32,995 nt of DNA from Acetivibrio cellulolyticus CD2 (GCF_000179595.2 NZ_JH556653.1:2093925-2126919), one strand, 5' to 3'. Positions 17,301 to 27,399 are shown, counted from the first letter of the stretch. Notes: generated by a model from the letters alone, not told the origin. Numbers and translations are program-made.

Positions 17301-19902
17301 CAGTCAGCAATACTATGAACTTTTTAGCATTTGGCCTAAAGCCCATTGTTCTAGCTTCTTCTAATGCATCTACAGCTGATTCAGGCACGTCTCCACCACC
17401 GTATACTAAAATTTCGTCAACTCTTTTCTTAAGCTCATTTACATCAGTGAACCAGCCGCAATTTATAGTTGTTTCACCAACTTCATATATATCCTTATAA
17501 TCTATCAAACCGAACCTAATTTCAACATTTTTACTTAGTTCTTCTGCAAATTCGTTAACATTTGTAATAACATTTTCAATTTTATCGCCCATTGAACCAG
17601 TGGAATCAATGGCAAATATGATGTCTGCCTTTCCTTTGTCAAGAATTCCGCCGCTCTCATCATCACACATAAGGCTCTCAATAAGTTTACAAATATCCAC
17701 GATACCACAAATACTAAAGTAGGGAGTTGAAGCACTTATTGTACCACTTGTAATGTCATATGCAGTATCAAGGATAGTAAGCTTCCCTTCATAAATAGTA
17801 AATACCTTAAGATTTTCAAGCTCATGTGAAGCCAAAGTATCTTTAGATATGCTGAATGTAAGATTTGCAGAGATTATATTTGCTTCGCAGGTAATTTCAA
17901 CAGGATTTCCGATAATGCCTTCAATATTAGACAACTCAGGCATATACACAACTTCCTGCACTGATAAATTCTTTTCTGCATTTAGAGCACCTTCAATGCT
18001 TATAAATTCAAGAGTATCTGAAGTGGCAGATATTCCATCATCGAATTGATCCCTATATACATTTTCTGTTACTGTAACCAAACTATCCAAAACGCCTGGA
18101 GAAAATGAAAACATATTTAAAGGGCTTGAACCCAATTCAACTTCTTCACCTTCATAGAGGCCATCACCATCGGAATCCGGATTGAGCGGATCTGCTGAAT
18201 ATTCCTTTATTTCTGCCCCATCTGCCAAACCGTCTTCATCTGAATCCATAACCAAAGGTGCTGTGCCAGCACTATATTCCTCCTTATTGGTTAGTCCATC
18301 TCCATCAAGATCCATCTCTGCATCACGATATGGATTATCCAAGGTAAACACAGCAGTAGGGTTTGTACCAAGTTCAACTACTTCATAATAATCACTTAAT
18401 CCATCCCCATCGGTATCACTGTTGAATGGACTAATAAAAAACGCTCCATCGACTTTCTCCCCTGGTTTTCCTACAACATCAACTTTTGTAACCCCACCAT
18501 CTTTTGTTACTTTACGTGGACACAATTCTGACCAGTCACTAAAACCATCTCCATCAGTATCAGCACTGAGTGGATTTGTAAGGTACTCTTCAATTTCCTC
18601 ATAATCTGAAAGACCATCTTCATCGGTATCTGCAATTAATCTGGAAGTTCCATATATATCTTCTTCAGCATCAAGAAGTCCATCATTGTCTGAATCAATA
18701 TTGACACTTACCAACTTTGTACCAGTATGTGTTTTACCCTCCCTGTCAGTTATAACAATTTCTATTTCATTCCTATAGCTTGGAAGTTTCATATTTAATA
18801 ACTCAAATTCATAAACCCCGGTCTTACTATTAATTGTCTTATAGTCTGTAATGCTATATGTATCGGAGTTATAGCTTCCTGCATCGTCAGTATAGCTGAT
18901 TATGCAGTCTATTGATTTTATTGACGGGACATCCATTGTTCTGCCTTTAATATAAACACTATCAGAACCTGTCAGCGTTTCAGGTGCAATAAAATGGATG
19001 CTTCCTTCAGTATTTGCTGTTGGTGTATTGGTTGGTGTATTGGTTGGTGTACATGTCGGTGTATTTGTCATTATATTTGTTGGTGTGTTTGTTAGTGTAT
19101 GCGTTGATGTGTTTGTTGGTGTACATGTTGGTGTATTTGTTGGTGTACGTGTCGTTGTATGTGTTGGGGTATGTATATTTACTGGTGTAGATGTAGGTGT
19201 TGGCGTTTCATGAGACACATCCGCTGTAGCTGGGCCTCCTGGGATCTCTTCACTATCTACAACAATACCTAAAAATGCAAGACTTTTTCCAAGTAAACAA
19301 AAAGCTTCTGCACGGGTTGCAGGGTTAAATGGTCTGAATGTGTTATCAGGGTATCCGCTTATTATATTATTTTTCTTGCAAGCCATAACCTGCTTATAAA
19401 ACCAGTCATTATCCTTCACATCAGGAAAAGAATTTTCGTAATCTTGTGATTGAGTATCAAACTTACATAATTTTGATACAAGTTGAGCTATCTCCCCCCT
19501 TGAAATATTACTATTTGGCTTGAATGTGCCGTCAGGATAGCCCCCAATAAGTTCGTTGCTAGATGCAATATCAATAATATTTTTATACCATGCATCACTT
19601 TTCACATCTGAAAAGTCTTTAATCTTTTCACTTGCCGCTTCAGCCTTAAGAATTTTCACTATTACAGCAACAACTTCTGCTCTTGTAATATTCCTGTCGG
19701 GTTGAATTTTAATTCCATCGTTCGAAGCTATACCTTTTATATAACCAAGATTTATCATGTTAGTTATCTCGTTTTTTGCCCAATGCCCGGTTATATCACT
19801 ATAATCAGCACTTTGAGTTGTTTTCGAAAAGCAAACGAAAGATTGCATACATAATAAAATTATTAGCATGACAGAAATGCTGACTCTCACTATTCTTTTC
19901 AT
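14335..19902 (-). CDS. Giant surface protein: SLH x3, TSP3-like repeats, vWA, chitobiase-type domain, Amidase_3
   Basis: An 1855-residue secreted protein. In order it has: a signal peptide (1-26); three SLH domains (about 34-80, 95-140, 160-205) that bind secondary cell-wall polymer; a Thr/Pro linker (about 228-297); an Ig-like segment; a run of calcium-type DxDxDG motifs (about 400-600); a vWA domain (about 758-935) with the MIDAS variant DSTGS; one more calcium motif near 978; a chitobiase-type domain (about 1240-1310, YTLDGSEPT); an all-helical region (about 1330-1640); and a C-terminal Amidase_3 domain (about 1660-1850). The amidase keeps the zinc ligands H1677, E1687, H1744 and the catalytic E1814, so it probably cleaves the MurNAc-L-Ala bond. 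GGGGAG precedes the ATG. It follows the MoxR-DUF58-transglutaminase genes by 151 bp on the same strand. The domain calls are by motif. Confidence 0.88.
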   Translation of the reverse strand: MKRIVRVSISVMLIILLCMQSFVCFSKTTQSADYSDITGHWAKNEITNMINLGYIKGIASNDGIKIQPDRNITRAEVVAVIVKILKAEAASEKIKDFSDVKSDAWYKNIIDIASSNELIGGYPDGTFKPNSNISRGEIAQLVSKLCKFDTQSQDYENSFPDVKDNDWFYKQVMACKKNNIISGYPDNTFRPFNPATRAEAFCLLGKSLAFLGIVVDSEEIPGGPATADVSHETPTPTSTPVNIHTPTHTTTRTPTNTPTCTPTNTSTHTLTNTPTNIMTNTPTCTPTNTPTNTPTANTEGSIHFIAPETLTGSDSVYIKGRTMDVPSIKSIDCIISYTDDAGSYNSDTYSITDYKTINSKTGVYEFELLNMKLPSYRNEIEIVITDREGKTHTGTKLVSVNIDSDNDGLLDAEEDIYGTSRLIADTDEDGLSDYEEIEEYLTNPLSADTDGDGFSDWSELCPRKVTKDGGVTKVDVVGKPGEKVDGAFFISPFNSDTDGDGLSDYYEVVELGTNPTAVFTLDNPYRDAEMDLDGDGLTNKEEYSAGTAPLVMDSDEDGLADGAEIKEYSADPLNPDSDGDGLYEGEEVELGSSPLNMFSFSPGVLDSLVTVTENVYRDQFDDGISATSDTLEFISIEGALNAEKNLSVQEVVYMPELSNIEGIIGNPVEITCEANIISANLTFSISKDTLASHELENLKVFTIYEGKLTILDTAYDITSGTISASTPYFSICGIVDICKLIESLMCDDESGGILDKGKADIIFAIDSTGSMGDKIENVITNVNEFAEELSKNVEIRFGLIDYKDIYEVGETTINCGWFTDVNELKKRVDEILVYGGGDVPESAVDALEEARTMGFRPNAKKFIVLLTDADYKDGTHFTDVTTMAQEIDLLKNDGIITSVVSDIGYEYVYNSLYTETNGLFADINSDFAEVLRELSSKIKDVTLDGSWIRLFDMSVVKLNKVPDKADLETDTDSDGLPDSVELDCELALSISDHEINTWSYFTNPVIKDTTVKIRNINVTPESGKSVESYKISADMFLPEGSQDISYAAIQFRLSSGKWITLDTILGDSTCKNKFVMDHGSKVFKGRTACVARFEKSVKILDTGRHVFKITAVLSDGTVVESAEHAILVDADGKLIWKSIDASKTAIVSGTLDLNVSLKGELDTIQNLQISVENASGASEMCSDLVKVIPGTYDYNLKLDTKELDNNKNYKIVVIGLNASDEVILATQAYSVIVKNILAVPEVNSPSGTYDSDISVSMSTAISGGVIRYTLDGSEPTALSSEYNDMVLIKSAKYDSVVLKAAVFVGAEKGAVVRREYSFNKDTGWNFADQKFIYLTGANYKNASAGDPNRIFTDKINALNAQVAKVQDYSNNKSIIRCAENQGKVDTLINYLISSYDKYFSNEINAGAKSSLESERAQFSSNHAAMGKYIIELLLWDQKKVDKFYELLLTYPIREFKFDERLLIAILYNEGTGSFDTYADIKAADGENGTNIDFEDDAKRVVQSQAIAKLSTYAHYGENYRNFINGLEQSDYSTIPDIGLFKEGGGRIAQYLNSRAPKMQSYEMVSGVPAITNIIEYDLYAVNFRWWYGVETTFDQLVTNNGTGNLSEKYSQYLLKNVIPLKIGYTLPACSFSLSDEGAMAASDDGWLKGRPCIQINLKPSPCPSGLTVYLSPSLQIHNIGVGDYGTEYDRMSDVADVVEEILSENGIVVYRSDKAWRLLSEKEYLDKIAADSNSKKPNVHFAIHTNASKNKDVRGMEIYYKKDDISSKEFAQAVESHVLSVRPEDALEGWKRGLIEGSACEEIQYINATTGLIEISFHTNESDAQWIVDNTEEIGREIADGIMEYLGVKQLQVPS
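19012..19210 (-). repeat. Low-complexity Thr-Pro linker repeats
   Basis: About 200 bp of imperfect tandem repeats of a TTGGTGTA-like unit (plus strand) encode the TPTNTPT linker between the SLH domains and the rest of the surface protein. Such linkers are common in cellulosomal and S-layer proteins and are prone to slippage. Two Cys (TPTCTPTN, twice) interrupt the pattern. Confidence 0.8.
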
Positions 19903-20053
19903 AACACTCTCCCCTAAAAAATTATTACATATTCTGTATCTTTAATATGTTCAACAACAATGATATATCATGTTTAACAAATCGTCAATTTCCTAATTAC
20001 CCACTTAATGCCAACTCTGAAATTTTCGAAACCTCTGGCAGGTCAGCTATCAA

Positions 20054-22420
20054 CTAAAGCATCCAAGCTTTCAGCTTCCCAACCTCTTTTTTAACATATT
20101 TTCTTACTTCGTTGTATTTTTCCATAGCATTTAATACAGCCTCCTGATCGGGATTTAAGCCACCGTATTTAGACTTGTTAAAACAGTCGGCAAATTCCGA
20201 CATGTTTACTCCACTGGCTTCAAGCACTCTGACAGCATAATTTGATGGTGTCTCATATTTCTTTATCTCTAGGTCAATCTTCCTTAATAAATATGATATT
20301 CTTGCAAATATCATCGAAATCGCCATACTTCCATCTGCATTTAAAACACTCTTTTTCCACATACTTCTACGAACACGGTTAAATAACCAAATCAATAGAA
20401 AGAGTAAGAAAATAGTATATGGGATAAATAACAGTTTAACCCAAAGCGGCATAACTTTTATAAAATTCCCAATTGATGATGCAATATAGCCGATTGTATT
20501 GAATAAACCTTCAAAGAATGCGCTGAATCTGTTGCCTGAGTTTCCACTCCCAACCGTTGGTTCAAAAACCATCCAGCCATAACCTGCAATATAAACCTCC
20601 GGAAAAGCGTGGGCATGTTTTTCTCTGATAAGATAATTCCCTGTTTCCGGGTCCCATTCATTTGCTACAAAACCTTCCACATATCTTGCCGGTATACCTG
20701 CTGCCCTTGCCAGAATAACCATTGCAGATGCGAAGTGCATACATATACCTTTTTTACTTTCAAAAATAAAGAAATCATTATAATCCATACCTTTAGATGG
20801 ACTTGGGGGTGTTAAATCATACTCAAACCCTGTAGTATCAAAAAAGTCTACTATAGCCTGGGCTTTATCATAATCGCTTGTCGCCCCCTCTGTTATGTTG
20901 TCTGCCAAATCATATATTCTCTGAGGCAAATCTTCCGGCAGGTCTGTATAATTATCATAAGCTGAATCCATTTCAGAATTGGCTTCTTCTATTACATTTT
21001 TCGTTTCAGAATCTATTACTAATTGACCACTGGATAAATTCTTATCCAATGCTCCATCGTTGTTATTACTAACTTTATATTTTTTAAGATCAAATATGCC
21101 CGTAACAAAATCCCTGTTTACTTCCCTAAGCAGATTGAATTCCAAAGATGAGTGAGACAAATTCTGAGAAAAATAATCAATAGTATATGATTCATTTAAA
21201 TCAGGAATTTGTTCGTTTTCTATATAACACTCAGCATGTCCATTTATATATACAATTGGATTATTCCACAATCCAAAACTACATACTCCCGGTGGGTTTA
21301 GTAATGATTGCATTGGTACTCCCTTTGTTTGGATATAAGCTTGCTTTATCTCCTGCTGTTTTGGAGTACCCTCTAAATATTTATCCACTTTAGCATACTC
21401 GGATGGAAGCAAACTATTTTTTTTCATTTGCTGCAGTAGCTCTGCCAATACATAAAACTTAGTGTAGCTGTTCTTAATGTCTTTAATGTCTCTCTTATTA
21501 TCAAGTTCCTTATTCCCTTTAATCCATCTATTGTCTACATATTTATCCCAGCTCTGAACTCTAAAATAGAGGGGTTCCTTCGCTTGTACTTCAAAAAGTA
21601 CGTTATCTCCTAATGGAGGTGTACTTGAACCTAAAATGCTTTGATTTTTAATTGACATTGTATTAAATATTTTAGCTAAGTTCTCAACCTCTATATTTTG
21701 ACCGTTTGTTTGGGCCAGATTTTGTATTGTCTCATTTAAAACTTGTTTTATATATGCAACTTTAGGTACTGTTTCAGGTTTTGGAGCAGTTAGTGATAAA
21801 GTAAGAACTATAGCAATAAAAATGGTCGCTGACATAATATACCACGGGTTATTTATATGATAATCCTTATCTAAATTTACTGTTTTCTTTACTGTACGCT
21901 CCAAATACAATAAAAAGAAAAATATCAGAAAAAGCACAAACGGTAATGTAATTCCACGATCCGTTTTAGCTGATTGCAACATGAAAGGTATAATTCCAAT
22001 AAGTAAAAGAACCGGTACTCTATACCTTATATTGGTAAAATAATAAACTGTTGAAGTTAGCCCGTAACATGCAATCAAAACAGTCGCGAACCAGAAAGCC
22101 GGTATGAGTTCAACACTTTCGGGTTTTGTTACAACAATCCATATAAGATATGACAAATTCGATTCACCGGAAAAAAGAATAATTACCATAATACTCATAA
22201 AGTATACAACTGACCCAAGAACAAACACTATACCTCCTGCTGTCCCCTGCTTTTTTGCGTATATACAGCAGATAAAGAGAATAGTATTAACCAGGGAAAT
22301 CACTAGTAGTATATCAACTATAGGCATTCCCAAGAATGAAGTCATTGCCCAGTAAGTTAATATAATAGAAAATATAAGTGATAATTTTTGATTGTTCAAT
22401 TCCCTAAATAGCGCTTTCAT
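20054..22420 (-). CDS. TgpA-like membrane protein with transglutaminase-like domain
   Basis: A 788-residue membrane protein with about six to seven N-terminal helices (residues 10-230), an extracytoplasmic region with a transglutaminase/protease-like fold (about 510-640), one helix (about 660-690) and a cytoplasmic DUF4129-like tail. The catalytic Cys is C560 in KKGICMHFASA, with His in KHAHAFPEVY. The third position is Glu rather than Asp (FEPTVG). In the usual arrangement such proteins are encoded with MoxR and DUF58 partners, as here. The role may be peptide-bond cleavage or crosslinking in the envelope; the substrate is unknown. GGATGGGATG precedes the start. It lies 81 bp after the DUF58 stop. 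Confidence 0.88.
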   Translation of the reverse strand: MKALFRELNNQKLSLIFSIILTYWAMTSFLGMPIVDILLVISLVNTILFICCIYAKKQGTAGGIVFVLGSVVYFMSIMVIILFSGESNLSYLIWIVVTKPESVELIPAFWFATVLIACYGLTSTVYYFTNIRYRVPVLLLIGIIPFMLQSAKTDRGITLPFVLFLIFFFLLYLERTVKKTVNLDKDYHINNPWYIMSATIFIAIVLTLSLTAPKPETVPKVAYIKQVLNETIQNLAQTNGQNIEVENLAKIFNTMSIKNQSILGSSTPPLGDNVLFEVQAKEPLYFRVQSWDKYVDNRWIKGNKELDNKRDIKDIKNSYTKFYVLAELLQQMKKNSLLPSEYAKVDKYLEGTPKQQEIKQAYIQTKGVPMQSLLNPPGVCSFGLWNNPIVYINGHAECYIENEQIPDLNESYTIDYFSQNLSHSSLEFNLLREVNRDFVTGIFDLKKYKVSNNNDGALDKNLSSGQLVIDSETKNVIEEANSEMDSAYDNYTDLPEDLPQRIYDLADNITEGATSDYDKAQAIVDFFDTTGFEYDLTPPSPSKGMDYNDFFIFESKKGICMHFASAMVILARAAGIPARYVEGFVANEWDPETGNYLIREKHAHAFPEVYIAGYGWMVFEPTVGSGNSGNRFSAFFEGLFNTIGYIASSIGNFIKVMPLWVKLLFIPYTIFLLFLLIWLFNRVRRSMWKKSVLNADGSMAISMIFARISYLLRKIDLEIKKYETPSNYAVRVLEASGVNMSEFADCFNKSKYGGLNPDQEAVLNAMEKYNEVRKYVKKEVGKLKAWML

Positions 22421-22501
22421 TACATCCCATCCCCAAAAATAATAATGTCATTCCAACCATGTGAAAAATCCGGAGTAATATTTCAGCTATTCCTTAACCG
22501 C

Positions 22502-23833
22502 TTATGAGAAGGCCTCAGTAATATCATCATCTGTGCCTAAAACCCATGCATTACCCTCTCTATGAGCAAACACCTTCTCTGCTTTAGCGGTAACCATACT
22601 TTTCGAAACGGAACTCTTTACCGAAACGATATCAATAGTTATGCCATAATCAGAAAAGCAATCAATTGCCTTTTGCAAATTATTATCAAGATGCCCGGTA
22701 AAAACTGTTGCCTCGCCACCTCGAGCATACCGGCTTCTGCCTTCATGTTCCATAATATCAGTTAAAGGCAACCGTTTTGATGAGTCTGCAGTAATATCGC
22801 TCGTGAACTTATAAGATGCTAATCTGTGCTGAATCTCATTAATACTCTTTCCATCGGTTATACCATACTTATTCCAGTTACCATCCTCATATAGCCATAA
22901 CTCAACTTCTCTTCCTGTTTTAATTGATATATTTGCTACTGCAAGTATTACTTCCAACGTCTTTTCTTCCAGTATCAATACTTCATCTTCCGTATTGCCA
23001 TTATTCTCATTATTAGATTTTGTTAAGGAGTTAAACAGCAATTGATAAATCGTTTTACTGTCTCGTTTTCTTTGAAGCATTTCCATACATGGATCTAAAA
23101 CAAGACGTTTTTTTGCTACTCCTCTCCCCTCATCCTTCCTAACCATAAGTGTTTCACTTCTGGCAGAAAGTTTCCAGTGTACCTTATGAAGTGGATCGCC
23201 CGCCATGTACTCCCTGAACTCATAGCCCGGTTCTCCACTCCAATTGTAAAACCCTGTTGTTGAAGTGCCTGAATCATCCTGCTGCGGTGTATCAGATGAA
23301 TCCAATAAAATTTTACTGGTTGGCTTTATGCTTACAAGCCTAGGCAAAACAGTTACTTCTCCAGTGTACCGACTCTCCTCAGTATTTTTTAATATTGAAA
23401 CTTTAAAGAGATTTAAGTAATCTTTAAGCCAAACGCCACTTACACCTATTTCTCCTATACCCCTGCTTTTTGCAGTGTATTCCTTAGTTATAATTTTAGT
23501 TTGAAATGGTCCCAATGAAACTATCTCATTAGCTGAACCCGATATACTAAAATTTACAGCCTGACAAAACCTAATATTAACAAATGGAATAGGCATAAAA
23601 GACTTGTTTTCAATACACACACTGACTCTTATAATGCCGCATTTTTCAACCTCTGACGACGGAGCATCAATAGATACAGAAAGTCTGTCCCTAAACGGGA
23701 AAATCAGCAGAACTGACACTATTGGAGAAAAGATAAACATGTACACCATTACCATGCTTGTTTCTCCACCGATAAAGTAAGAATACAAATAAATAAAAAT
23801 TGTCATTAAGAAAAGCAAACCAAAATTTCTCAT
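22502..23833 (-). CDS. DUF58 (vWA-like) membrane protein
   Basis: A 443-residue protein with two N-terminal membrane helices (about residues 5-45), a beta-rich extracytoplasmic or linker region, and the DUF58 core. The family signature is clear near residues 215-245: REYMAGDPLHKVHWKLSARS. DUF58 proteins have a vWA-related fold and are thought to be clients or adaptors of MoxR AAA+ ATPases. The frame is open to 23881, but the ATG at 23833 (MRNFGLLF) is chosen because AAAGGA lies 8 bp upstream and the hydrophobic helix then starts near the N-terminus. It lies 81 bp from both neighbours in the same operon. Confidence 0.85.
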   Translation of the reverse strand: MRNFGLLFLMTIFIYLYSYFIGGETSMVMVYMFIFSPIVSVLLIFPFRDRLSVSIDAPSSEVEKCGIIRVSVCIENKSFMPIPFVNIRFCQAVNFSISGSANEIVSLGPFQTKIITKEYTAKSRGIGEIGVSGVWLKDYLNLFKVSILKNTEESRYTGEVTVLPRLVSIKPTSKILLDSSDTPQQDDSGTSTTGFYNWSGEPGYEFREYMAGDPLHKVHWKLSARSETLMVRKDEGRGVAKKRLVLDPCMEMLQRKRDSKTIYQLLFNSLTKSNNENNGNTEDEVLILEEKTLEVILAVANISIKTGREVELWLYEDGNWNKYGITDGKSINEIQHRLASYKFTSDITADSSKRLPLTDIMEHEGRSRYARGGEATVFTGHLDNNLQKAIDCFSDYGITIDIVSVKSSVSKSMVTAKAEKVFAHREGNAWVLGTDDDITEAFS

Positions 23834-23914
23834 AAAAGTTTTCCTTTGCTTATATACAGAATACAAACAACTATAGTGCATTTTACATTTTGAAATTAGT
23901 AATGTTAATAAGCA

Positions 23915-24844
23915 CTAAAATGTTGGGACCTTAACTTTCACAATTGCTTCATGTACCACATCATCTGCGGTAATGTTTTTCATTTTTGCACCAGAATTCA
24001 TGATTATCCTGTGGGCTAGAACTGGAGCTGCCATTTTTTGAATATCATCAGGAATTACATATTCCCTTCCTCTAATAAAAGCCCAAGCTTTTGACGCTCT
24101 GTATAAATTAAGACTTCCCCTCGGACTTCCCCCAAGTACTACGTCAGGACTTTTCCTTGTAGCCTCAATAATATCTACAATATATGTTTTCAAACAATCT
24201 TCAATATTGATCTTTTTAACCTGATTTTGAAGCTCAATCAGGTCACTAATATTAGCAACAGGTGCAAGTTCAGATAAAGGATTATCGCTTCCAAACCTGT
24301 CAATTATCAACTTCTCTTCACTCTTTTCCGGATAGCCTATAGATAGCTTTAAAAAGAATCTGTCCATTTGAGCTTCAGGTAGAGGATATGTCCCAAAACA
24401 CTCTACAGGGTTTTGTGTTGCAAGTACCATAAATGGCCTAGGCAATTGATAGGTTTTTCCATCTACTGTAACCTGATTCTCTTCCATTATTTCCAGAAGG
24501 CTTGATTGAGTTTTGGGGGAAGTCCTGTTTATTTCATCCGCTAAAAGAAAATTGCACATTGCTGCGCCCTTCCTATATTCAAATTCACGAGTGGCTGGAT
24601 TAAACATAGAAAAACCCATTATATCCGACGGCATTAAATCCGGAGTAAACTGTACCCTGTTAAATATACCGTTAACCGAACGTGCAAGCGTAGCTACAAT
24701 CTGTGTTTTGCCAACCCCCGGTACATCTTCAATCAATACATGTCCATCACTTAATAGTGCTACCAGAATATGTTCCAACACAGACCTTTTACCTACGATA
24801 ACTTTTTCCATATTTCCTATAAGTGCCTCAACCATATTATTCAT
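23915..24844 (-). CDS. MoxR-family AAA+ ATPase
   Basis: A 309-residue AAA+ ATPase of the MoxR type that would act as a chaperone-like remodeller in the cytosol, probably on the DUF58/vWA partner. Visible motifs are Walker A (DVPGVGKTQIV, about residues 40-50), the MoxR hallmark FNRVQFTPDLMPSDIMGF, Walker B (LLADEINRTSPKTQ), sensor 1 (LATQNPVECFGTYPLPEAQMDRF) and an arginine-rich C-terminal lid (GGSPRGSLNLYRASKAWAF). A TTG directly precedes the ATG at 24844; GAGGTG 8 bp upstream favours the ATG. It is the first gene of the co-directional MoxR-DUF58-transglutaminase-surface protein series. Confidence 0.92.
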   Translation of the reverse strand: MNNMVEALIGNMEKVIVGKRSVLEHILVALLSDGHVLIEDVPGVGKTQIVATLARSVNGIFNRVQFTPDLMPSDIMGFSMFNPATREFEYRKGAAMCNFLLADEINRTSPKTQSSLLEIMEENQVTVDGKTYQLPRPFMVLATQNPVECFGTYPLPEAQMDRFFLKLSIGYPEKSEEKLIIDRFGSDNPLSELAPVANISDLIELQNQVKKINIEDCLKTYIVDIIEATRKSPDVVLGGSPRGSLNLYRASKAWAFIRGREYVIPDDIQKMAAPVLAHRIIMNSGAKMKNITADDVVHEAIVKVKVPTF

Positions 24845-25021
24845 CAAATGTACACCTCAGAAATTATTTTATTTTTAAACCTAAACTGCAAACTATGAAA
24901 AACTATATAACACAAAACTTAAGACTTGATACACCAATGATATTAAATGTTTTTGAGCACATAATAACATCTAGAATTCTTATAACTCGAAAAATATCGC
25001 ATTTTGTTAGTATTTACATAT

Positions 25022-25128
25022 TATATTATATTACATAGCATGGTAGTTTTACAAGAATGTAACTCTTATTTTGTATGCCTCCTTAGGCATTAAAAATAGC
25101 CATATAAACATTAAGTCCATATGGCTAT
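25022..25128. repeat. 3' flank block shared by the two GH9 genes, copy 1
   Basis: This block starts with TATATTATATTACATA, continues through a TTACAAGAAT segment and CTTATTTTGTAT, and ends in the terminator hairpin. It is closely matched at 27431-27540 behind the other GH9 gene. It marks the extent of the ancestral gene duplication. The rest of the gap 24845-25165 shows no gene; the moxR promoter could not be placed. Confidence 0.75.
25092..25128 (-). terminator. Terminator of the downstream GH9 gene
   Basis: A perfect 10-bp stem ATAGCCATAT / ATATGGCTAT (25096-25105 with 25119-25128) has a 13-nt loop and is followed by U residues on the minus strand (A-run 25092-25096). It lies 37 bp past the stop codon. 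Confidence 0.8.
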
Positions 25129-25165
25129 CAGAATAAACGGCATTAAAACTCAGTTAAAATAAATA

Positions 25166-27313
25166 TTATGACATTCCAAGCAACTTCTTCCTTAAAAGTC
25201 CAAAGTCAATTGAATTAACTGATCCATTACCATCCATATCTCCAGCTGCTAACTGTGCAGACGTAAAGTCAGTTTTCATAGCTAATAAGTACTGCCTCAT
25301 TAAACCAAAGTCGATTGAATTAACAGCCCCACTGAGGTCCATATCGCCCCTAAGAGTTGATGGAGTTGATGGAGTAGGTGTTGACGGTGCTATAGTTTTA
25401 GTCGGAGTAGCCCCTTCTGTAGGAGCTGTTCCATCTGGCTCTGTACCGAATATTAACTTATCTCCATCATAAACTGTAATCTTCTTGGTTTTAACAACGG
25501 TGCTAGCTGCTAATCCATCATATGAGTAATCGTTCTTAGGATCCCAGTAGCTTGTTGCTTCAGGAGCAGAAATACGGAACTGAACTTCACCAGAAAATGC
25601 AGACTGTCCACCTGGGTATATATTTGTTCCATCTTCGAACTTAACATTTACATAATAAATATCACCAGAGTATTGTTTAAGTTCCGAAATAGTTACAGGG
25701 AATTCCGAAATATTTACCTTTACTTTCAAATCACTCAATTTAGCACCTGCTGCAAATACCTCTGACAGATCAACGTAATAATTGAAAGACAAATCTTTTA
25801 TCACTCTTGCCGGCCAACCTGATTGGTTATTTAATAATACCTTTAGTTCAGTATAGGTAGGTCCTGAAGAGTTAATTGACGCCTCTGCGAAAAACTCATC
25901 TTCCTTTGTTTCAGGCTGAGGGAAGTTAGCAACAGGTGTTCCGCCGTATATTGAGCACATCTTCGCAAGCATTCCTGTATACCCTGCATTATAATCACAA
26001 GCAACTTCATTAGCAGTATAATCCTGAACAGTATCAGTGTACCCATCGCTCGAGCTAGGTCCTCCAACAAGAGCTCCATAGAGTATATGCCTATGGTATG
26101 GAGGTGTATTTATGTTGTCAGCCCATGAACCTTGAGATGTTCTATGATGGGGATGTACCGGAGGATTAGTACCAAAGCCACAAACATAACTTCTTTTGCT
26201 TGGATTTGCTCCTAAGCAATAATCTATATGAGTTTTAGCAAAACCCTCATATCTGGCCTTAAGAGTTGAGTCATCAATAGAATCGGAATATACACTTGCT
26301 AAAAATGCAGTTGTTGTAGCATATCTTAAACATCCCCATGTATCAAGCCATGCAAGTCCACCTGGAGTGTATTTTATTTTTGCACCATTGTATCCTACTG
26401 TCCAATAATCAAGGTGCATCTTAATGTAATTATGATATTCTTCCTTACCTGTAATCCTTGAAAGGAGCAGTATTGCACCGGGTTTACAATCATCCCAGCA
26501 GTGACACCATTGATACTCTATATCAGTGGAGGCTCCCTGTCTCTCCAGGTTTGGTAAATATGATTCTGCCTTTTTAATATAGCTCTCGTCACCAGTTGCT
26601 ATGTATAACCATGTTGAAGCCCACAAAAGTTCATCCCAGAATCCGCTCCATGATTTATAGTAGTCGTTTGCTGCTGTATAAGTGCTGTCACTTCTTACAG
26701 AATCTCCAAGGCTAAACAGGCTCTTTGCATGTGTAAGATATGTACTGTCATTTAATACTATTGACCCGACAGCAAGAGCTGCTGCCATTTGCCCTGTTAT
26801 GCAAGACGCATTACAAGTATAGGATGGACGAGCCATCTTCTTTTCAATAACTTCAACAGGCCCCCACCAGTTATGGTCTTTTGCTCCATCTCCAACCTGA
26901 TATACTACGCTGGTCCCTTTGTCACAATCTACAAGATAGTCAAGTACAAACTTTAAGTTGTTTTTCATTGTATCCATCTGTCCTGATTTCTCAAACCCTT
27001 CCGGGTACTCATACATCGCCCATCCAAGCATTGCTGCTGAATATGACATTGGAAGATTGAACTTAACATGATCTCCGGCATCATACCAGCCACCTAAAAC
27101 AGCATCATTCATTGTTGCATCTCCACGCCATTCAACACGGTTCCAATCAGGAAGCGGTCCCGCCTGCTGAGCTTCATAGAAATAAAGTGATTTTTGAAGA
27201 GCTTCTGCATAATTATAAGATGATGAATCCGCAGAAACTGTTGCCGACGGAAGCACCAATGAAAGTGACAAAGCTGCCGACAGTACCAAAGATATAATTT
27301 TCTTCACGTACAA
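25166..27313 (-). CDS. Cellulosomal GH9 endoglucanase (GH9-CBM3c-dockerin)
   Basis: A 715-residue secreted cellulase. It has a signal peptide (1-28, ending VSA), a GH9 catalytic domain (about 32-460), a CBM3c-type module (about 478-620), a Pro/Thr linker (about 633-655) and a type I dockerin with two calcium repeats (about 656-714). Catalytic residues are in place: the Asp pair D78/D81 in WYDAGDHVKF and the acid E436 in ANEVACDYNAG. Both dockerin repeats carry Ser-Ile at the cohesin-recognition positions 10-11. The fused CBM3c usually makes such enzymes processive endoglucanases. It works outside the cell, docked on a scaffoldin. GGAGGAG precedes the ATG. It is a tandem paralogue of the next gene, 264 bp upstream. 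Confidence 0.95.
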   Translation of the reverse strand: MYVKKIISLVLSAALSLSLVLPSATVSADSSSYNYAEALQKSLYFYEAQQAGPLPDWNRVEWRGDATMNDAVLGGWYDAGDHVKFNLPMSYSAAMLGWAMYEYPEGFEKSGQMDTMKNNLKFVLDYLVDCDKGTSVVYQVGDGAKDHNWWGPVEVIEKKMARPSYTCNASCITGQMAAALAVGSIVLNDSTYLTHAKSLFSLGDSVRSDSTYTAANDYYKSWSGFWDELLWASTWLYIATGDESYIKKAESYLPNLERQGASTDIEYQWCHCWDDCKPGAILLLSRITGKEEYHNYIKMHLDYWTVGYNGAKIKYTPGGLAWLDTWGCLRYATTTAFLASVYSDSIDDSTLKARYEGFAKTHIDYCLGANPSKRSYVCGFGTNPPVHPHHRTSQGSWADNINTPPYHRHILYGALVGGPSSSDGYTDTVQDYTANEVACDYNAGYTGMLAKMCSIYGGTPVANFPQPETKEDEFFAEASINSSGPTYTELKVLLNNQSGWPARVIKDLSFNYYVDLSEVFAAGAKLSDLKVKVNISEFPVTISELKQYSGDIYYVNVKFEDGTNIYPGGQSAFSGEVQFRISAPEATSYWDPKNDYSYDGLAASTVVKTKKITVYDGDKLIFGTEPDGTAPTEGATPTKTIAPSTPTPSTPSTLRGDMDLSGAVNSIDFGLMRQYLLAMKTDFTSAQLAAGDMDGNGSVNSIDFGLLRKKLLGMS

Positions 27314-27381
27314 CTCCTCCTTAATAAAAATTTATAAATTATTTTAAGACTAATACCCCGTACCTTGTCCATATTTTTTCT

Positions 27382-27399
27382 ACGGAATTATAGCCCTAA
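27382..27399 (-). promoter_or_regulatory. 5' element shared by both GH9 genes, copy 1
   Basis: ACGGAATTATAGCCCTAA (plus strand) lies about 70-85 bp upstream of the GH9 start and matches ACGGAATAGAGCCCTAA at 29801-29817 before the paralogue. In this copy the minus strand contains TATAAT (complement of 27386-27391), which could be a -10 box. Whether this is a promoter, an operator or just duplication residue is not decided. Confidence 0.4.

Noticed and set aside
18998-19213. Plus-strand valine-glycine repeat ORF
   Set aside because: It is the reverse complement of the Thr-Pro linker of the surface protein; the repeat composition alone keeps the frame open and there is no ribosome site.
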